Shown piece after piece: positions 52,836 to 62,933 of a DNA stretch of 64,000 nt. The first letter of the stretch is position 1. Each line of letters starts with the position of its first letter. Location: assembly GCA_035495555.1 (NCBI GenBank), contig DATJFQ010000035.1:1-64000 (forward strand). The letters are read 5' to 3'. The position numbers were made by a program, and so were the translations under genes. The DNA is from DATJFQ01 sp035495555 (GTDB lineage Bacteria > Acidobacteriota > Vicinamibacteria > Vicinamibacterales > 2-12-FULL-66-21). The notes under the pieces are model-generated. The model had not been told where the DNA came from and ran no database searches. It was given only the letters and a program-made list of their open reading frames with translations.

Positions 52836-53792
52836 ATGACCGACGTTGCGATTCGCACTCGCGATCTCACCAAGGACTACTCGGTCGGGTTCTGGCGTCC
52901 GCGCCCGTATCGCGCACTCGATCGCCTCTCGATTGACGTCCTGCGCGGCGACGTCTTCGGTTTTCTCGGACCCAACGGCGCGGGCAAGACGACGACGCTG
53001 AAGCTGCTGATGCAGCTTGTATTTCCGACGAGCGGGGATGCCGAGATCCTCGGGCGCGCCGTCGGCGATCCGTGGGTGCGCCAGCGGATCGGCTATCTTC
53101 CCGAAAACCCGTACTTCTACGATCACCTGACGGCTGAGGAGCTGCTGGACTACTACGGACGGCTGTTTCAACTGAGTGATCGTCGCAACCGCGTGTCCTC
53201 CACGCTCGATCGCGTCGGCATCGGCGCCGAACGGCGGTTCCCGCTCCGCAAGTTCTCAAAAGGAATGCTGCAGCGCGTCGGCATTGCGCAGGCGCTCCTG
53301 AACGAACCGGACGTGCTGTTCCTGGACGAGCCGATGTCCGGTCTCGACCCGCTGGGCCGGCGCGACGTGCGCGCGCTGATTCTGGAACTTCGCGATCAGG
53401 GACGAACGATTTTCTTCAGCTCCCACATCTTGTCGGACGCCGAGGCGCTCTGCAGCCGTGTGGCCATCGTCGCCAAGGGGCGGCTCGCGGCGGCGGGTAC
53501 GCTTGCGGAACTCCACGAATTCACCGTGCTGGGATGGGAGCTCGTGGTGGCGGCGCTCTCGTCGAACGTGCTTGAATCGCTCGCATCCCGCGTGCGCAGG
53601 ATCACCCGGATTGCCGGCGACCGCTACGCCATCGAAATGTCGGCGGAGGCGCACCCCGAGCAGATCCTCGCGGAGATCACGGCCGCTGGCGCACGCCTGG
53701 TCTCGCTCAACCCGCTGCGCGAGACGCTCGAGGACTTTTTCGTTCGGCGTGTCGCACAGGTCAGCGACGGCGCGCGAGGGGCGGCGGGATGA
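52836..53792 (+). CDS. pilH: ABC transporter ATPase, PilH-like
   Basis: 318 residues. Walker A GPNGAGKTTTLK, signature FSKGMLQRVGIAQAL, Walker B VLFLDEPMSGLDP and switch His (FFSSHI). The C-terminal about 90 residues are of the kind found in ABC-2 ATPases. The order pilin...ATPase-permease-pilD equals M. xanthus pilA-pilG-pilH-pilI-pilD, where PilGHI are needed for pilus function; the symbol rests on this synteny. The substrate is unknown. It overlaps the permease gene by four bases. Confidence 0.75.
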   Translation: MTDVAIRTRDLTKDYSVGFWRPRPYRALDRLSIDVLRGDVFGFLGPNGAGKTTTLKLLMQLVFPTSGDAEILGRAVGDPWVRQRIGYLPENPYFYDHLTAEELLDYYGRLFQLSDRRNRVSSTLDRVGIGAERRFPLRKFSKGMLQRVGIAQALLNEPDVLFLDEPMSGLDPLGRRDVRALILELRDQGRTIFFSSHILSDAEALCSRVAIVAKGRLAAAGTLAELHEFTVLGWELVVAALSSNVLESLASRVRRITRIAGDRYAIEMSAEAHPEQILAEITAAGARLVSLNPLRETLEDFFVRRVAQVSDGARGAAG

Positions 53793-54595
53793 ACGCGGCA
53801 CGCTGCGTCGCGGTAGCGGTGTTCCGCGAATCGGTCCGCGACAAGGTGTTCTACAACCTCGTACTGTTTGCGGTGCTGCTCATCGCCGCCTCGATTCTGA
53901 TCGGCCAGCTCACGGCGGGGCAGGACGTCAAGATCATCAAGGACCTCGGCCTGGCGGCGACATCGCTGTTCGGTCTCTTCATCGCCGTGTTCGTCGGCAC
54001 CAGCCTCGTCTCGAAGGAAGTCGACCGCCGCAGCATCTATCCGCTGCTGGCGAAGCCGGTCCGGCGCTCGGAGTTCATCGTCGGCAAATACCTTGGGCTG
54101 CTGCTCACGCTGCTCGTCAACGTCGTCGTGATGACGATCGCGCTCTACGCGGTGCTGTTTCTCCTCGCGCGAGGCGTCCCCGAAAACATCCAGGCGGTAT
54201 GGGACACCCCGGCGATGGACCCCGCCATGTTGAAGGCCATCGCAATGATTTTCGTGGACCTCGCGCTGGTCACGGCACTCGCGGTCTTTTTCTCCAGCTA
54301 TTCGAGCCCGATGTTGTCGGCCGTGTTCACGCTCGCGGTCTACGTCATCGGGCAGTTCAACGGCGACCTCCAGCACTTCGATACGATCGTGAAATCGCCG
54401 GCAGCGGCGGTCATCGGGAAGGCGTGCTACTACCTTCTGCCGGATTTTTCCAGGTTCGACATCAAGCTCGCTGTCGTGCACGGGCTGCCGGTCTCGATGG
54501 CGTACGTCGCGAGTTCGACCGCGTACGGCGCCGCCTACATTGCGGCGCTCATTTTCGGCGCGATCGTCATCTTCTCGCGGAGAGATTTCAAATGA
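53789..54595 (+). CDS. pilI: ABC-2 type permease, PilI-like
   Basis: 268 residues with six hydrophobic segments, typical of ABC-2 transporters (VAVFRESVRDKVFYNLVLFAVLL start, a SKEVDRRSIYPLLAKPVRRSEFIVGKYLG cytoplasmic loop). It would form the membrane part of the transporter with the preceding ATPase. Named by synteny with M. xanthus. The stop overlaps the next gene (ATGA). Confidence 0.75.
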   Translation: MNAARCVAVAVFRESVRDKVFYNLVLFAVLLIAASILIGQLTAGQDVKIIKDLGLAATSLFGLFIAVFVGTSLVSKEVDRRSIYPLLAKPVRRSEFIVGKYLGLLLTLLVNVVVMTIALYAVLFLLARGVPENIQAVWDTPAMDPAMLKAIAMIFVDLALVTALAVFFSSYSSPMLSAVFTLAVYVIGQFNGDLQHFDTIVKSPAAAVIGKACYYLLPDFSRFDIKLAVVHGLPVSMAYVASSTAYGAAYIAALIFGAIVIFSRRDFK

Positions 54596-55485
54596 GGCGA
54601 CGCACCGCTGCAGCCGCGGCCGTGCTGTGCCTCTGGGGCGCCATCGTCCTGCACGCGACCGAGCGGCGGTTTGCGCCGCCGCCGGATGTGAACCAGCCCG
54701 GGTTCCTTTACGTCCGCTCACCATCGACCGTGAAGCACCTGGCACTGAATTACGCGGCCGTCGCGTCCGACGTCTACTGGATCCGCGCGATCCAGCACTT
54801 CGGCCGCGCCCATCTCACGCAGCCGCCAAGCGCCCGGACGTACAACCTGCTCTATCCGCTCCTCGATCTCACGACGACGCTGGATCCGTATTTCAATATC
54901 GCGTATCGATTCGGCGCGATTTATCTCGGCGAGCCGTTTCCGGACGGCCCAGGCCGGCCAGATCTCGCGATCGCGCTGCTTAAGAAAGGGCTGGCGGCGC
55001 AGCCCCATAAGTGGCAGTACATGCAGGACCTCGGGTTCGTCTACTACTGGCACCTGCACGATTACCGGAGCGCCGCCGGATGGTTCGAGCGGGCGGCCGA
55101 CGTCAACGGCGCGCCGTCATGGCTGCGGCCGCTGGCGGCCGTGACGCTCGCCGAAGGCGGCCACACCGGCGCCTCGCGCATGTTGTGGGAGCAGCTCGCG
55201 AAATCCGGGGACAAATGGCTACGTGACTCCGCCACACGCCGGCTGACGCAGCTCGATGCGATGGACTTCATCGCCGCGCTCGAGCCGCGGCTTCGGAGCT
55301 ACCATCAATTGCATCCAGAGGTGCCGCTGACCTGGCCGGCGCTGGCGAGGGCCGGCGTCGTTCCGGGAGTGCCTGAAGACGCATCAGGGACGCCGTATCG
55401 ACTGGACGCGCAAACCGGCGCGGTGACGGTTTCGCCGGAGTCGGGCATTTATCCACTTCCCGGACAGTTGGGATCCGATCGCTGA
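54592..55485 (+). CDS. TPR-like lipid-anchored or secreted protein in the pilHI-pilD operon
   Basis: 297 residues. N-terminal signal or anchor (AAAAAVLCLWGAIVLHA), then a conserved block (FLYVRSPSTVKHLALNYAAVASDVYWIRAIQHFGR) and TPR-like helices (about 95-200). It may be the functional counterpart of M. xanthus PilG by position, though I see no sequence evidence for that. GGAGAG before ATG. The stop overlaps pilD (TGATG). Confidence 0.6.
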   Translation: MRRRTAAAAAVLCLWGAIVLHATERRFAPPPDVNQPGFLYVRSPSTVKHLALNYAAVASDVYWIRAIQHFGRAHLTQPPSARTYNLLYPLLDLTTTLDPYFNIAYRFGAIYLGEPFPDGPGRPDLAIALLKKGLAAQPHKWQYMQDLGFVYYWHLHDYRSAAGWFERAADVNGAPSWLRPLAAVTLAEGGHTGASRMLWEQLAKSGDKWLRDSATRRLTQLDAMDFIAALEPRLRSYHQLHPEVPLTWPALARAGVVPGVPEDASGTPYRLDAQTGAVTVSPESGIYPLPGQLGSDR

Positions 55486-56255
55486 TGACCGTCGACATTA
55501 CGGCCATCGGGCTCGCGGTTGTCGGGTTGATGGTCGGCAGCTTTCTGAACGTCTGCATTTATCGCATCCCCCAGCGCCGATCCGTCGTGCATCCGCGATC
55601 GCGTTGTGCGGCGTGCGGGCGTCCGCTGGCGTGGTACGAGAACATCCCGGTGATCAGCTATCTCGTGCTTCGCGGCCGGTGCCGCACGTGCGGCACCCGC
55701 ATCTCGTTGCAATATCCGCTCGTCGAGATCGTCACGGCCGCGGCGTTCGTGATGCAGTACGAAACCATTGGGCTCACGCCATTGCTCGCGGTCCGGATTG
55801 CGTTCGCCTGCATCCTGATCGTGCTGTTTGCGATTGACCTCGAACATCAGTTGCTGCCCAACGTGATCACGCTGCCCGCGCTCTGCGCCGGCCTTGCTGC
55901 GTCGGTCGTGGTGCCGCCCGGGATCGTCGACGCGCTCATCGGGGCACTCGTCGGAGGCGGCATTCTCTTCCTGATCGCCGAGGTGTACTTCCGCCTGCGG
56001 AAGGAGGAAGGCATGGGAATGGGCGACGTGAAGATGCTCGCGATGATTGGCGCGTTCCTCGGTTGGAAGCTGACGCTCCTGACGCTCATCCTGGGGTCGA
56101 TCGGGGGATCGCTTGCAGGCATCGTCCTGCTGATCACGCACCGGGGCAATATGAAGGCGGCGATTCCGTTCGGGACGTTTCTCGCGGCCGGGGCGTTCCT
56201 GGCGAGCCTGTACGGTGATCCGCTGGTGACCTGGTATCTGCGCCATCTGGGCTGA
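55485..56255 (+). CDS. pilD: Prepilin leader peptidase / N-methyltransferase PilD
   Basis: 256 residues, A24-family aspartic protease of the inner membrane. The cytoplasmic zinc motif is Cys41-x2-Cys44 ... Cys66-x2-Cys69 (CAACGRP...CRTCG), needed for the methyltransferase loop. Catalytic aspartates are in AIDLEHQLLPN and GMGDVKMLA. It would process the pilins at 38820, 39808, 40418, the fusion at 48610 and the minor pilins downstream. Confidence 0.96.
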   Translation: MTVDITAIGLAVVGLMVGSFLNVCIYRIPQRRSVVHPRSRCAACGRPLAWYENIPVISYLVLRGRCRTCGTRISLQYPLVEIVTAAAFVMQYETIGLTPLLAVRIAFACILIVLFAIDLEHQLLPNVITLPALCAGLAASVVVPPGIVDALIGALVGGGILFLIAEVYFRLRKEEGMGMGDVKMLAMIGAFLGWKLTLLTLILGSIGGSLAGIVLLITHRGNMKAAIPFGTFLAAGAFLASLYGDPLVTWYLRHLG

Positions 56256-56264
56256 CGTTTCCGC

Positions 56265-57548
56265 ATGCCGCGATCCACCCTCCTGCTCTTCGTGCTCGCC
56301 GCGATCATTTTCGCGCTCGCGAGCGTGCTCGCGATCGCGGTGGTGCGGTTTGCCGCGGCCGTCCGTCGCCTGTCGCGATCGGATCGAGTGGGGAACGAAA
56401 CCATGCTGATGGCGGACGCCGTCCAGGACGCCGTGCATCGCCTGCGGAGCGAGGAACGCGCAATGAAGGCGCGGGCGGAGGAATCCGAGCGCCTCAGCAG
56501 CGAAATCATCGCCAGCATGACGTCCGGCGTGCTCGTCGTCGATCAGGAGCGACGGGTGCGTACGCTCAATCCGGCGGGTCAGCACTTGCTGGCCGGCTCC
56601 GAGCCCGGCGGGGCGGACCTCGTGCCATTGGGGTCGGCTCCCCCCTTACGCGCAGTGCTGGCGGAGGCGCCTGCGTTGGCAGAAGCCGTCGAGGAGTCGC
56701 TCGCGACGGGGAAGCCGATTGTCCGCCGCTCGCTGCGGCTCGACGGCGGTTCCTCCACGGCATCACATCTTGGTGTCACTGTCTCGCCGATTCGCAGCAC
56801 GGACGGCGCACTCCAGGGTGCGATCTGCCTCTTCAGCGATCTCAGCGAGGTGGCGGAACTGGAGGAGCAGCTCCGCCTCAAGGACAGCCTCGCGCGGCTC
56901 GGCGAGCTGACGGCCGGCATCGCGCACGAGTTCCGTAACGGGCTTGCGACGATTCACGGGTACGCCCGCCTGCTCGATCTGGAACGGCTGCCCGAGGACT
57001 TCCGCCCGTACGTCACCGGAATCCGCGCGGAAACGGACGCGCTCCGCCAGGTCGTCACGCAATTCCTGAACTTTGCCAAGCCCGCGGAACTGACGCTCGC
57101 GCGCGTCGACATCGGAGGCATTGCGGAGCGCGCCGCGGAGGAAATCGCCACCGAAGCGCGCGCGCGGGGCGGCCGGGTCGAGGTGAAAGGGCAGTTCGGG
57201 ATCGTCGATGGCGACGACGTGCTGCTGCGACAGGCCTTCAGCAATCTGTGCCGCAACGCCCTCGAGGCCTGCACGAACACGGGCCGGCCGCCACAGATTA
57301 CGATCGAGGGGACCCGGGATTCTGCGCAGTCGCTGCTTCGCGTCGCGGTCATCGACAACGGCCCCGGCATCGACGATCGTGTCGCGCCACAAATCTTCCA
57401 GCCGTTCTTCACGACGAAAGCCAACGGCATCGGCCTCGGTCTCGCCCTGGTCCAGAAGATCATCGTCACGCACAACGGCCGCGTGGCCGCTGCCCGTGAG
57501 CCGGATCACGGCGCGCGAATCGTCGTTACCCTGCCTCTGCGCGCGTAG
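56265..57548 (+). CDS. Sensor histidine kinase, PAS-containing (second pilus-linked kinase)
   Basis: 427 residues. One N-terminal membrane helix (LLLFVLAAIIFALASVLAIAVV), a coiled-coil linker, PAS (about 80-195), HisKA with GIAHEFRNGLATIHGYARL (phospho-His), HATPase_c with NLCRNALEACTNTGRP (N box), DNGPGIDDRVAPQIFQ (G1) and GIGLGLALVQKI (G2). It has the same kinase type as PilS. Its probable partner is the NtrC-type regulator at 60321, with the minor pilins in between. Confidence 0.88.
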   Translation: MPRSTLLLFVLAAIIFALASVLAIAVVRFAAAVRRLSRSDRVGNETMLMADAVQDAVHRLRSEERAMKARAEESERLSSEIIASMTSGVLVVDQERRVRTLNPAGQHLLAGSEPGGADLVPLGSAPPLRAVLAEAPALAEAVEESLATGKPIVRRSLRLDGGSSTASHLGVTVSPIRSTDGALQGAICLFSDLSEVAELEEQLRLKDSLARLGELTAGIAHEFRNGLATIHGYARLLDLERLPEDFRPYVTGIRAETDALRQVVTQFLNFAKPAELTLARVDIGGIAERAAEEIATEARARGGRVEVKGQFGIVDGDDVLLRQAFSNLCRNALEACTNTGRPPQITIEGTRDSAQSLLRVAVIDNGPGIDDRVAPQIFQPFFTTKANGIGLGLALVQKIIVTHNGRVAAAREPDHGARIVVTLPLRA

Positions 57549-57666
57549 TACGCACATCCTGCCGCGCTCCACGGACGCGCGTCCTGCGGGAACTGCGTAC
57601 TTTCACGCTCATGGATCGAATTCCCTCGCAAAACCGAGCGGTGCGGCGCTTGCAACCGTGTAGGGC

Positions 57667-58059
57667 ATGCGAGGCACGAGTCTCATCGAGGTCGCGATCG
57701 CCACCGCGCTCATCGCCGTGATGGCGCTCGGGGTGGCGCCGCTTCTGGCGATCGCAGTACGGGTCAACGCCGCGTCCCGGCTGGAGGTTGACGCCGTGGC
57801 AGCAGCGACGGAGCGGATGGAGCAGCTGCTCGTCTCGCCGTTTGCCGAAATGCTTTCGCCTTCCGACGCATTGAACGTGGACTATCCGGACTTCAGCGAC
57901 ACGGTCATCTCGGCAGCCGGGGTTCTGACGCGCCGTTGGAGCATCACCCCGGCGCCATTCGATGCGGACAACACGCGCGTGCTGTCGGTGCGCGTCACCA
58001 CGCGCGGTCGTCCGCCGCTCGCCTCATGGACGACGATCCGTACGAGGATGGGACCGTGA
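57667..58059 (+). CDS. Minor pilin-like protein, PilV type
   Basis: 130 residues. Very short leader MRG, then TSLIEVAIATALIAVMALG with Glu at mature position 5. The rest (ERMEQLLVSPFAEML; DADNTRVLSVRV) matches PilV/GspI-like minor pilins. The frame overlaps the next gene by four bases (GTGA). Confidence 0.75.
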   Translation: MRGTSLIEVAIATALIAVMALGVAPLLAIAVRVNAASRLEVDAVAAATERMEQLLVSPFAEMLSPSDALNVDYPDFSDTVISAAGVLTRRWSITPAPFDADNTRVLSVRVTTRGRPPLASWTTIRTRMGP

Positions 58060-58964
58060 GCGAGCGGGGGTACTCGATCGTCGAACTGCTGGTCTCGACG
58101 GCGATCATGCTCACCGTGATCGGATCCGTCTGCGAGATCATGTCACCCGCGCACGCGACGGCGTTCGTCCAGGCTGAGATGCAGGACATGCAGCAGCGCG
58201 CCAGGGCCGTCGCCGATCGGCTCACGCACGATCTCTGGCTGGCCGGCGCCGGCCCGACGTCCGGATCGCGTCGAGGACCGTTGATCCGCTATTTCGCGCC
58301 GGTGCTCCCGCGCGTGTGTTGTGGCGCTGGCGCCGATGCGCCCGGCTCCGTCTCGTCCAACCGGCTGACGATTGCCTTCGTGCCGCGCGACAGCCCCGAA
58401 GCCGTGTTGTCTTCCGCAGTCGCTCCCGACGCGCTGCGCCTGGACGTGGCCGCCGGGGCCTCGTGTCCGACATCGGTGCCGGCGTGCGGATTTGCCGACG
58501 GCGACGTGCTCCTCGTGTTCGACGACAGCGGTCAATACGACGTGTTCAAGCTGGATCTCGGGTCAGGGTTGCCGATGCTCGGTCCGCTCACGCCGGCGTT
58601 CGACAGGCGATATGCCGCGGGCGCGACGGTATGCCGGGTCGTCGTCCGCTCCTATTACCGTGACATCCCATCGAATCAACTGTTCACAGCCGATGGTGAT
58701 GGCGCGCCGCAGCCGGTTGTGGACCGGATCGTCGCGCTCCGGTTCGAGTACGTGGATGCAGCAGGCACGCCGCTGGACGTGCTGCTGGCGGACGGGCCGT
58801 GGCGCGGATCCGGAAGCATGGCGTACGACGCGGACCTGTTGCGGGTGCGCCGCATGCGCGTGTCGTACACGATCCGAAGCGGCCTGCAGGGAACTGGTGC
58901 GCTGCGCATTCCGGACCTGACGTCGACCTTCGACGTGCAATTGCGGAACGCCGGAGATCCGTAA
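58056..58964 (+). CDS. Minor pilin-like protein, PilW type
   Basis: 302 residues. Leader MSERG, then YSIVELLVSTAIMLTVIGSV, Glu at position 5. Long beta-rich head with a run of cysteines (RVCCGAG, SCPTSVPACG), as in PilW/GspJ-like minor pilins of environmental bacteria. GTG at 58056 with GAGG at 58044-58047 is chosen; an upstream ATG at 58026 would give a 15-residue leader. The stop overlaps the next ATG (TAATG). Confidence 0.75.
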   Translation: MSERGYSIVELLVSTAIMLTVIGSVCEIMSPAHATAFVQAEMQDMQQRARAVADRLTHDLWLAGAGPTSGSRRGPLIRYFAPVLPRVCCGAGADAPGSVSSNRLTIAFVPRDSPEAVLSSAVAPDALRLDVAAGASCPTSVPACGFADGDVLLVFDDSGQYDVFKLDLGSGLPMLGPLTPAFDRRYAAGATVCRVVVRSYYRDIPSNQLFTADGDGAPQPVVDRIVALRFEYVDAAGTPLDVLLADGPWRGSGSMAYDADLLRVRRMRVSYTIRSGLQGTGALRIPDLTSTFDVQLRNAGDP

Positions 58965-59566
58965 TGGCGCTGGTTGCCGCGCTCCTGGCCGGGTTCCTGT
59001 TGCTCACTTACGGGATGACCACCGTGTTCATGGCGGACACGGAAACCGCGATCGGGAGCGCCGATCGAGCGGGCCGCGAGGCGCTGTACGCCGCCGACGC
59101 GGGTGCGCAGGCCGTCATTGCCGAGATCGTTCGATCCGGGTCGTGGGAACCGCCGCTGGATGGGCGGACGTCCACGATTCTGTTCGACGGGGCGCTGGTC
59201 GCGTCCGTTCCAGCGTCCGACGCCGTGAACTTGACGGCCAGGACGTCGAGCCTGCAGGCGGTCACCGATGCGGCGCCGAGCGGAGGTGACCGCAGCGAAT
59301 GGCACTTGTACGCATGGGGACCGGCATCGATGCTGCTATCGTTTCCCACGACCATCGGTCCGTTTTATCTTGCGGTGTGGTTGGCTGACGATTCTGGCGA
59401 TGGCGACGGGAATCCCTCGTTCGACACGAACGGAATCGTAATCGTCCATGCAGAATCGTATGGGCCCGGCGGCCTGATGCGAGTCGTCGAATGCGTCGTA
59501 AGCCGAGCACCAGCAACGGGTTCGCGTCCGGTACTCCTGTCGTGGCGCGAGTTGCGGCCGATATAA
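58964..59566 (+). CDS. Minor pilin-like protein, PilX/GspK type
   Basis: 200 residues. Begins MALVAALLAGFLLLTYGM with no basic leader or Glu5, then a segment (ADTETAIGSADRAGREALYAADAGAQAVIAEI) that is the PilX N-terminal pattern of Ala/Arg/Glu with YxADAGA. GspK/PilX-type subunits lack Glu5 and cap the pilus tip complex; the missing leader is odd. Order V-W-X matches minor pilin operons. Confidence 0.65.
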   Translation: MALVAALLAGFLLLTYGMTTVFMADTETAIGSADRAGREALYAADAGAQAVIAEIVRSGSWEPPLDGRTSTILFDGALVASVPASDAVNLTARTSSLQAVTDAAPSGGDRSEWHLYAWGPASMLLSFPTTIGPFYLAVWLADDSGDGDGNPSFDTNGIVIVHAESYGPGGLMRVVECVVSRAPATGSRPVLLSWRELRPI

Positions 59567-59583
59567 TGATCGTAAGGACTCAA

Positions 59584-60306
59584 ATGCGCACGTTTGCACC
59601 TACGCTGGCGGTCGTGGCGGCGCTGATGTGGCCAGCGGCCGCTTCGGCGCAGTCGCTCGCCGAAGTCGCCCAGCGCGAGGCGGCACGCCGGAAAGCCGAG
59701 GCGTCCGCCCCGGTGAAGCCCTCGGCCGCCGCAAAGTCGTCCAGTGAGGTGGCGGCCTCTCCGGAACAGACGCAGCCGGAGTCCGAATCGTCCGGCGATG
59801 TGTCGCTCGCGGAGGTTGCCCGACGGGAGGCGGCACGCCGAAGGGCGCTGGCGGCTTCCGGGAAGCGCGGCACACTGCTGACCAACCAGGACGTCAAGAA
59901 ATGGGAGCCGAGCGCGGAGGTTGCGGCCGGGACGTCCGACGCCGCGCCCGGATCCGGGAACGCGCGCGACGAAAAGCCCGCAGCGAAGCCGACCGACGCG
60001 CAAAAGGACTCAGCGGATGCAGGCAAAGGCGAGGACTTCTGGCGCAGCCGCATCACGTCCGCTCGCGAGGAGCTTCGCCGAAACGAAGCCTTCGCCGAGG
60101 CGCTGCAGAGCCGGATCAACGCGCTGAGCGCGGAATTCTCAGCCAAGGACGACCCATACCAGCGCGCCCAAGTGGCTGACGACCGCCAGAAGGCGCTTGC
60201 GGAACTCGAACGCTTGACTACCGACATCGACAACAACAAGAAGGCCATCGCCGATATCGAAGAGGATGCCCGCCGCGCAGGCGTCCCCGCTGGCTGGATC
60301 CGCTGA
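59584..60306 (+). CDS. Secreted coiled-coil protein with repeated LAEVAxREAARR motifs
   Basis: 240 residues. Signal peptide (APTLAVVAALMWPAAASAQ). Two copies of SLAEVAQREAARRKA / SLAEVARREAARRRA (about 24-38 and 78-92) flank a Ser/Glu-rich stretch, and the C-terminal half (about 155-235) is a long coiled coil (EELRRNEAFAEALQSRINALSAEF). ATG 59584 is chosen because AAGGA stands six bases before it. I do not recognise the family; periplasmic location is inferred. Confidence 0.7.
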   Translation: MRTFAPTLAVVAALMWPAAASAQSLAEVAQREAARRKAEASAPVKPSAAAKSSSEVAASPEQTQPESESSGDVSLAEVARREAARRRALAASGKRGTLLTNQDVKKWEPSAEVAAGTSDAAPGSGNARDEKPAAKPTDAQKDSADAGKGEDFWRSRITSAREELRRNEAFAEALQSRINALSAEFSAKDDPYQRAQVADDRQKALAELERLTTDIDNNKKAIADIEEDARRAGVPAGWIR

Positions 60307-60320
60307 CTCCCCGCGCCGGC

Positions 60321-61727
<1,407 letters not shown>

Positions 61728-61733
61728 AACAAT

Positions 61734-61779
61734 CAATCTGCAATCTCCAATCTCCAATCTGCAATCTGCAATCTGCAAT
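61734..61779. repeat. CAATCTG heptamer repeat between convergent genes
   Basis: CAATCTG, CAATCTC, CAATCTC, CAATCTG, CAATCTG, CAATCTG, CAATT with a strict 7-base period, reaching the stop codon of the leftward aroB. It is single-armed. The end AATTCAC is the same as that of the repeat running into the M28 peptidase stop at 184-191. Confidence 0.8.
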
Positions 61780-62883
61780 TCACCGCGCGAGTCCCAGTGC
61801 AGCGAGCGCGCGCTCAATCTCTCCCGTCGTCACATCGTCTACGACGTCGCACGAACCGATCGTCGTCGGCAGCACGAAATGCAGACGGCCGTTCACGATT
61901 TTCTTGTCGTGGCCGATCGCCTGGAGGACCTGCGCGGCGGACAGGTCCCCGACGGCGGGCAGCGGGCCCATTGCGCGGATCAGTCCACCGAGCGCGTCGC
62001 GGTCTGCGTCCGGCATCATCTTCCGGGCGGTTGCGATATCGGCAGCCGCCCGCATCCCGTAGCCGACCGCTTCCCCGTGACGGAAGCGGCGGTACTTCGT
62101 GACCGCCTCCAGCGCGTGGCCGACCGTGTGACCGAAGTTGAGCGTGCGCCGGATGCCGCGTTCGTGTTCGTCCTGTGCCACGATCTCGGCCTTGATGCGG
62201 CAGGAGTCGCCGATCACTCGCATCAGCGGGGCCACGTCGCGCGAAAAGAGCGCGGTCAACGAATCCCGCAGCGCGTCGAAGAGCGGCCTGCTGGCAATCA
62301 CCCCGTACTTGATCGCTTCATACAGTCCCGCGCGAAATTCGCGCCGCGGCAGCGTCGAGAGCAATTGAGGGTCGATGGCGACGAGCGCGGGGGAGTGGAA
62401 GGCGCCGATCATGTTCTTGCCGGCGGCGTGATTCACGCCGACCTTGCTGCCGATGGCGCTGTCGATCTGAGCGAGCAGCGTCGTCGGCACGTGCACCAGC
62501 CGGATGCCGCGAAGATATGTAGCGGCGGCAAAACCTGCGGTGTCTCCGAGAACGCCCCCGCCAACCGCCACGACCGTGCTGCCGCGATCCGCGTGCGCGC
62601 GGATCAGCCCGTCGTAGACGCGCCCGACCACTTGAAGGTTCTTGAATCGCTCGCCGTCTGGCAGCAGGATTGGATCATCTGACGAGAGGTCCCGGAAGAG
62701 ATCTCCGTGAAAACGCCATACCGTGGCATTCGAGACCAGGATTCTCCTGCCCGTGCGCCCCTCGTCGTTCAGCAAAGACAGGATCTGGCCCGATGCGCCT
62801 GGAGCGATCACGGCCGGGTAGCCGCCGTCACGGCTCGCGACGTCGATGCGGATTGGTGTGGTGGAGGCCGCAAGTGAAGGCAT
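61780..62883 (-). CDS. aroB: 3-dehydroquinate synthase
   Basis: 367 residues. NAD-dependent metalloenzyme of the shikimate pathway converting DAHP to 3-dehydroquinate. GGGVLGDTAGFAAATYLRG (nucleotide site), SKVGVNHAAGKNMIGAFHSP, GLYEAIKYGVI and RRTLNFGHTVGHALE (Zn-binding His and Glu) are all intact. ATG at 62883, divergent from proS with a 50-base gap. Confidence 0.96.
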   Translation of the reverse strand: MPSLAASTTPIRIDVASRDGGYPAVIAPGASGQILSLLNDEGRTGRRILVSNATVWRFHGDLFRDLSSDDPILLPDGERFKNLQVVGRVYDGLIRAHADRGSTVVAVGGGVLGDTAGFAAATYLRGIRLVHVPTTLLAQIDSAIGSKVGVNHAAGKNMIGAFHSPALVAIDPQLLSTLPRREFRAGLYEAIKYGVIASRPLFDALRDSLTALFSRDVAPLMRVIGDSCRIKAEIVAQDEHERGIRRTLNFGHTVGHALEAVTKYRRFRHGEAVGYGMRAAADIATARKMMPDADRDALGGLIRAMGPLPAVGDLSAAQVLQAIGHDKKIVNGRLHFVLPTTIGSCDVVDDVTTGEIERALAALGLAR

Positions 62884-62898
62884 GAGAGGGGACGTGAA

Positions 62899-62907
62899 TG
62901 GTAGGAT
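62899..62907 (+). promoter_or_regulatory. Extended -10 promoter for proS
   Basis: TGgTAGGAT (TG at 62899-62900, TAGGAT at 62902-62907) lies about 26 bases before the proS ATG in the 50-base divergent space. No good -35 is seen, as expected of extended -10 promoters. Confidence 0.35.
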
Positions 62908-62933
62908 AACAAGATTTACAGCGCGAAAAATTT

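Noticed and set aside
53458..54591. Extension of the TPR gene back through pilI
   Set aside because: The upstream part is an out-of-frame shadow of the ABC genes. ATG 54592 overlaps the pilI stop and has GGAGAG.
57639..57654. Possible sigma-54 promoter before the PilV-like gene (cGGtgC-N5-TTGC)
   Set aside because: GG and GC spacing is right but the start of transcription would fall about two bases before the ATG, and the -24 half is poor.
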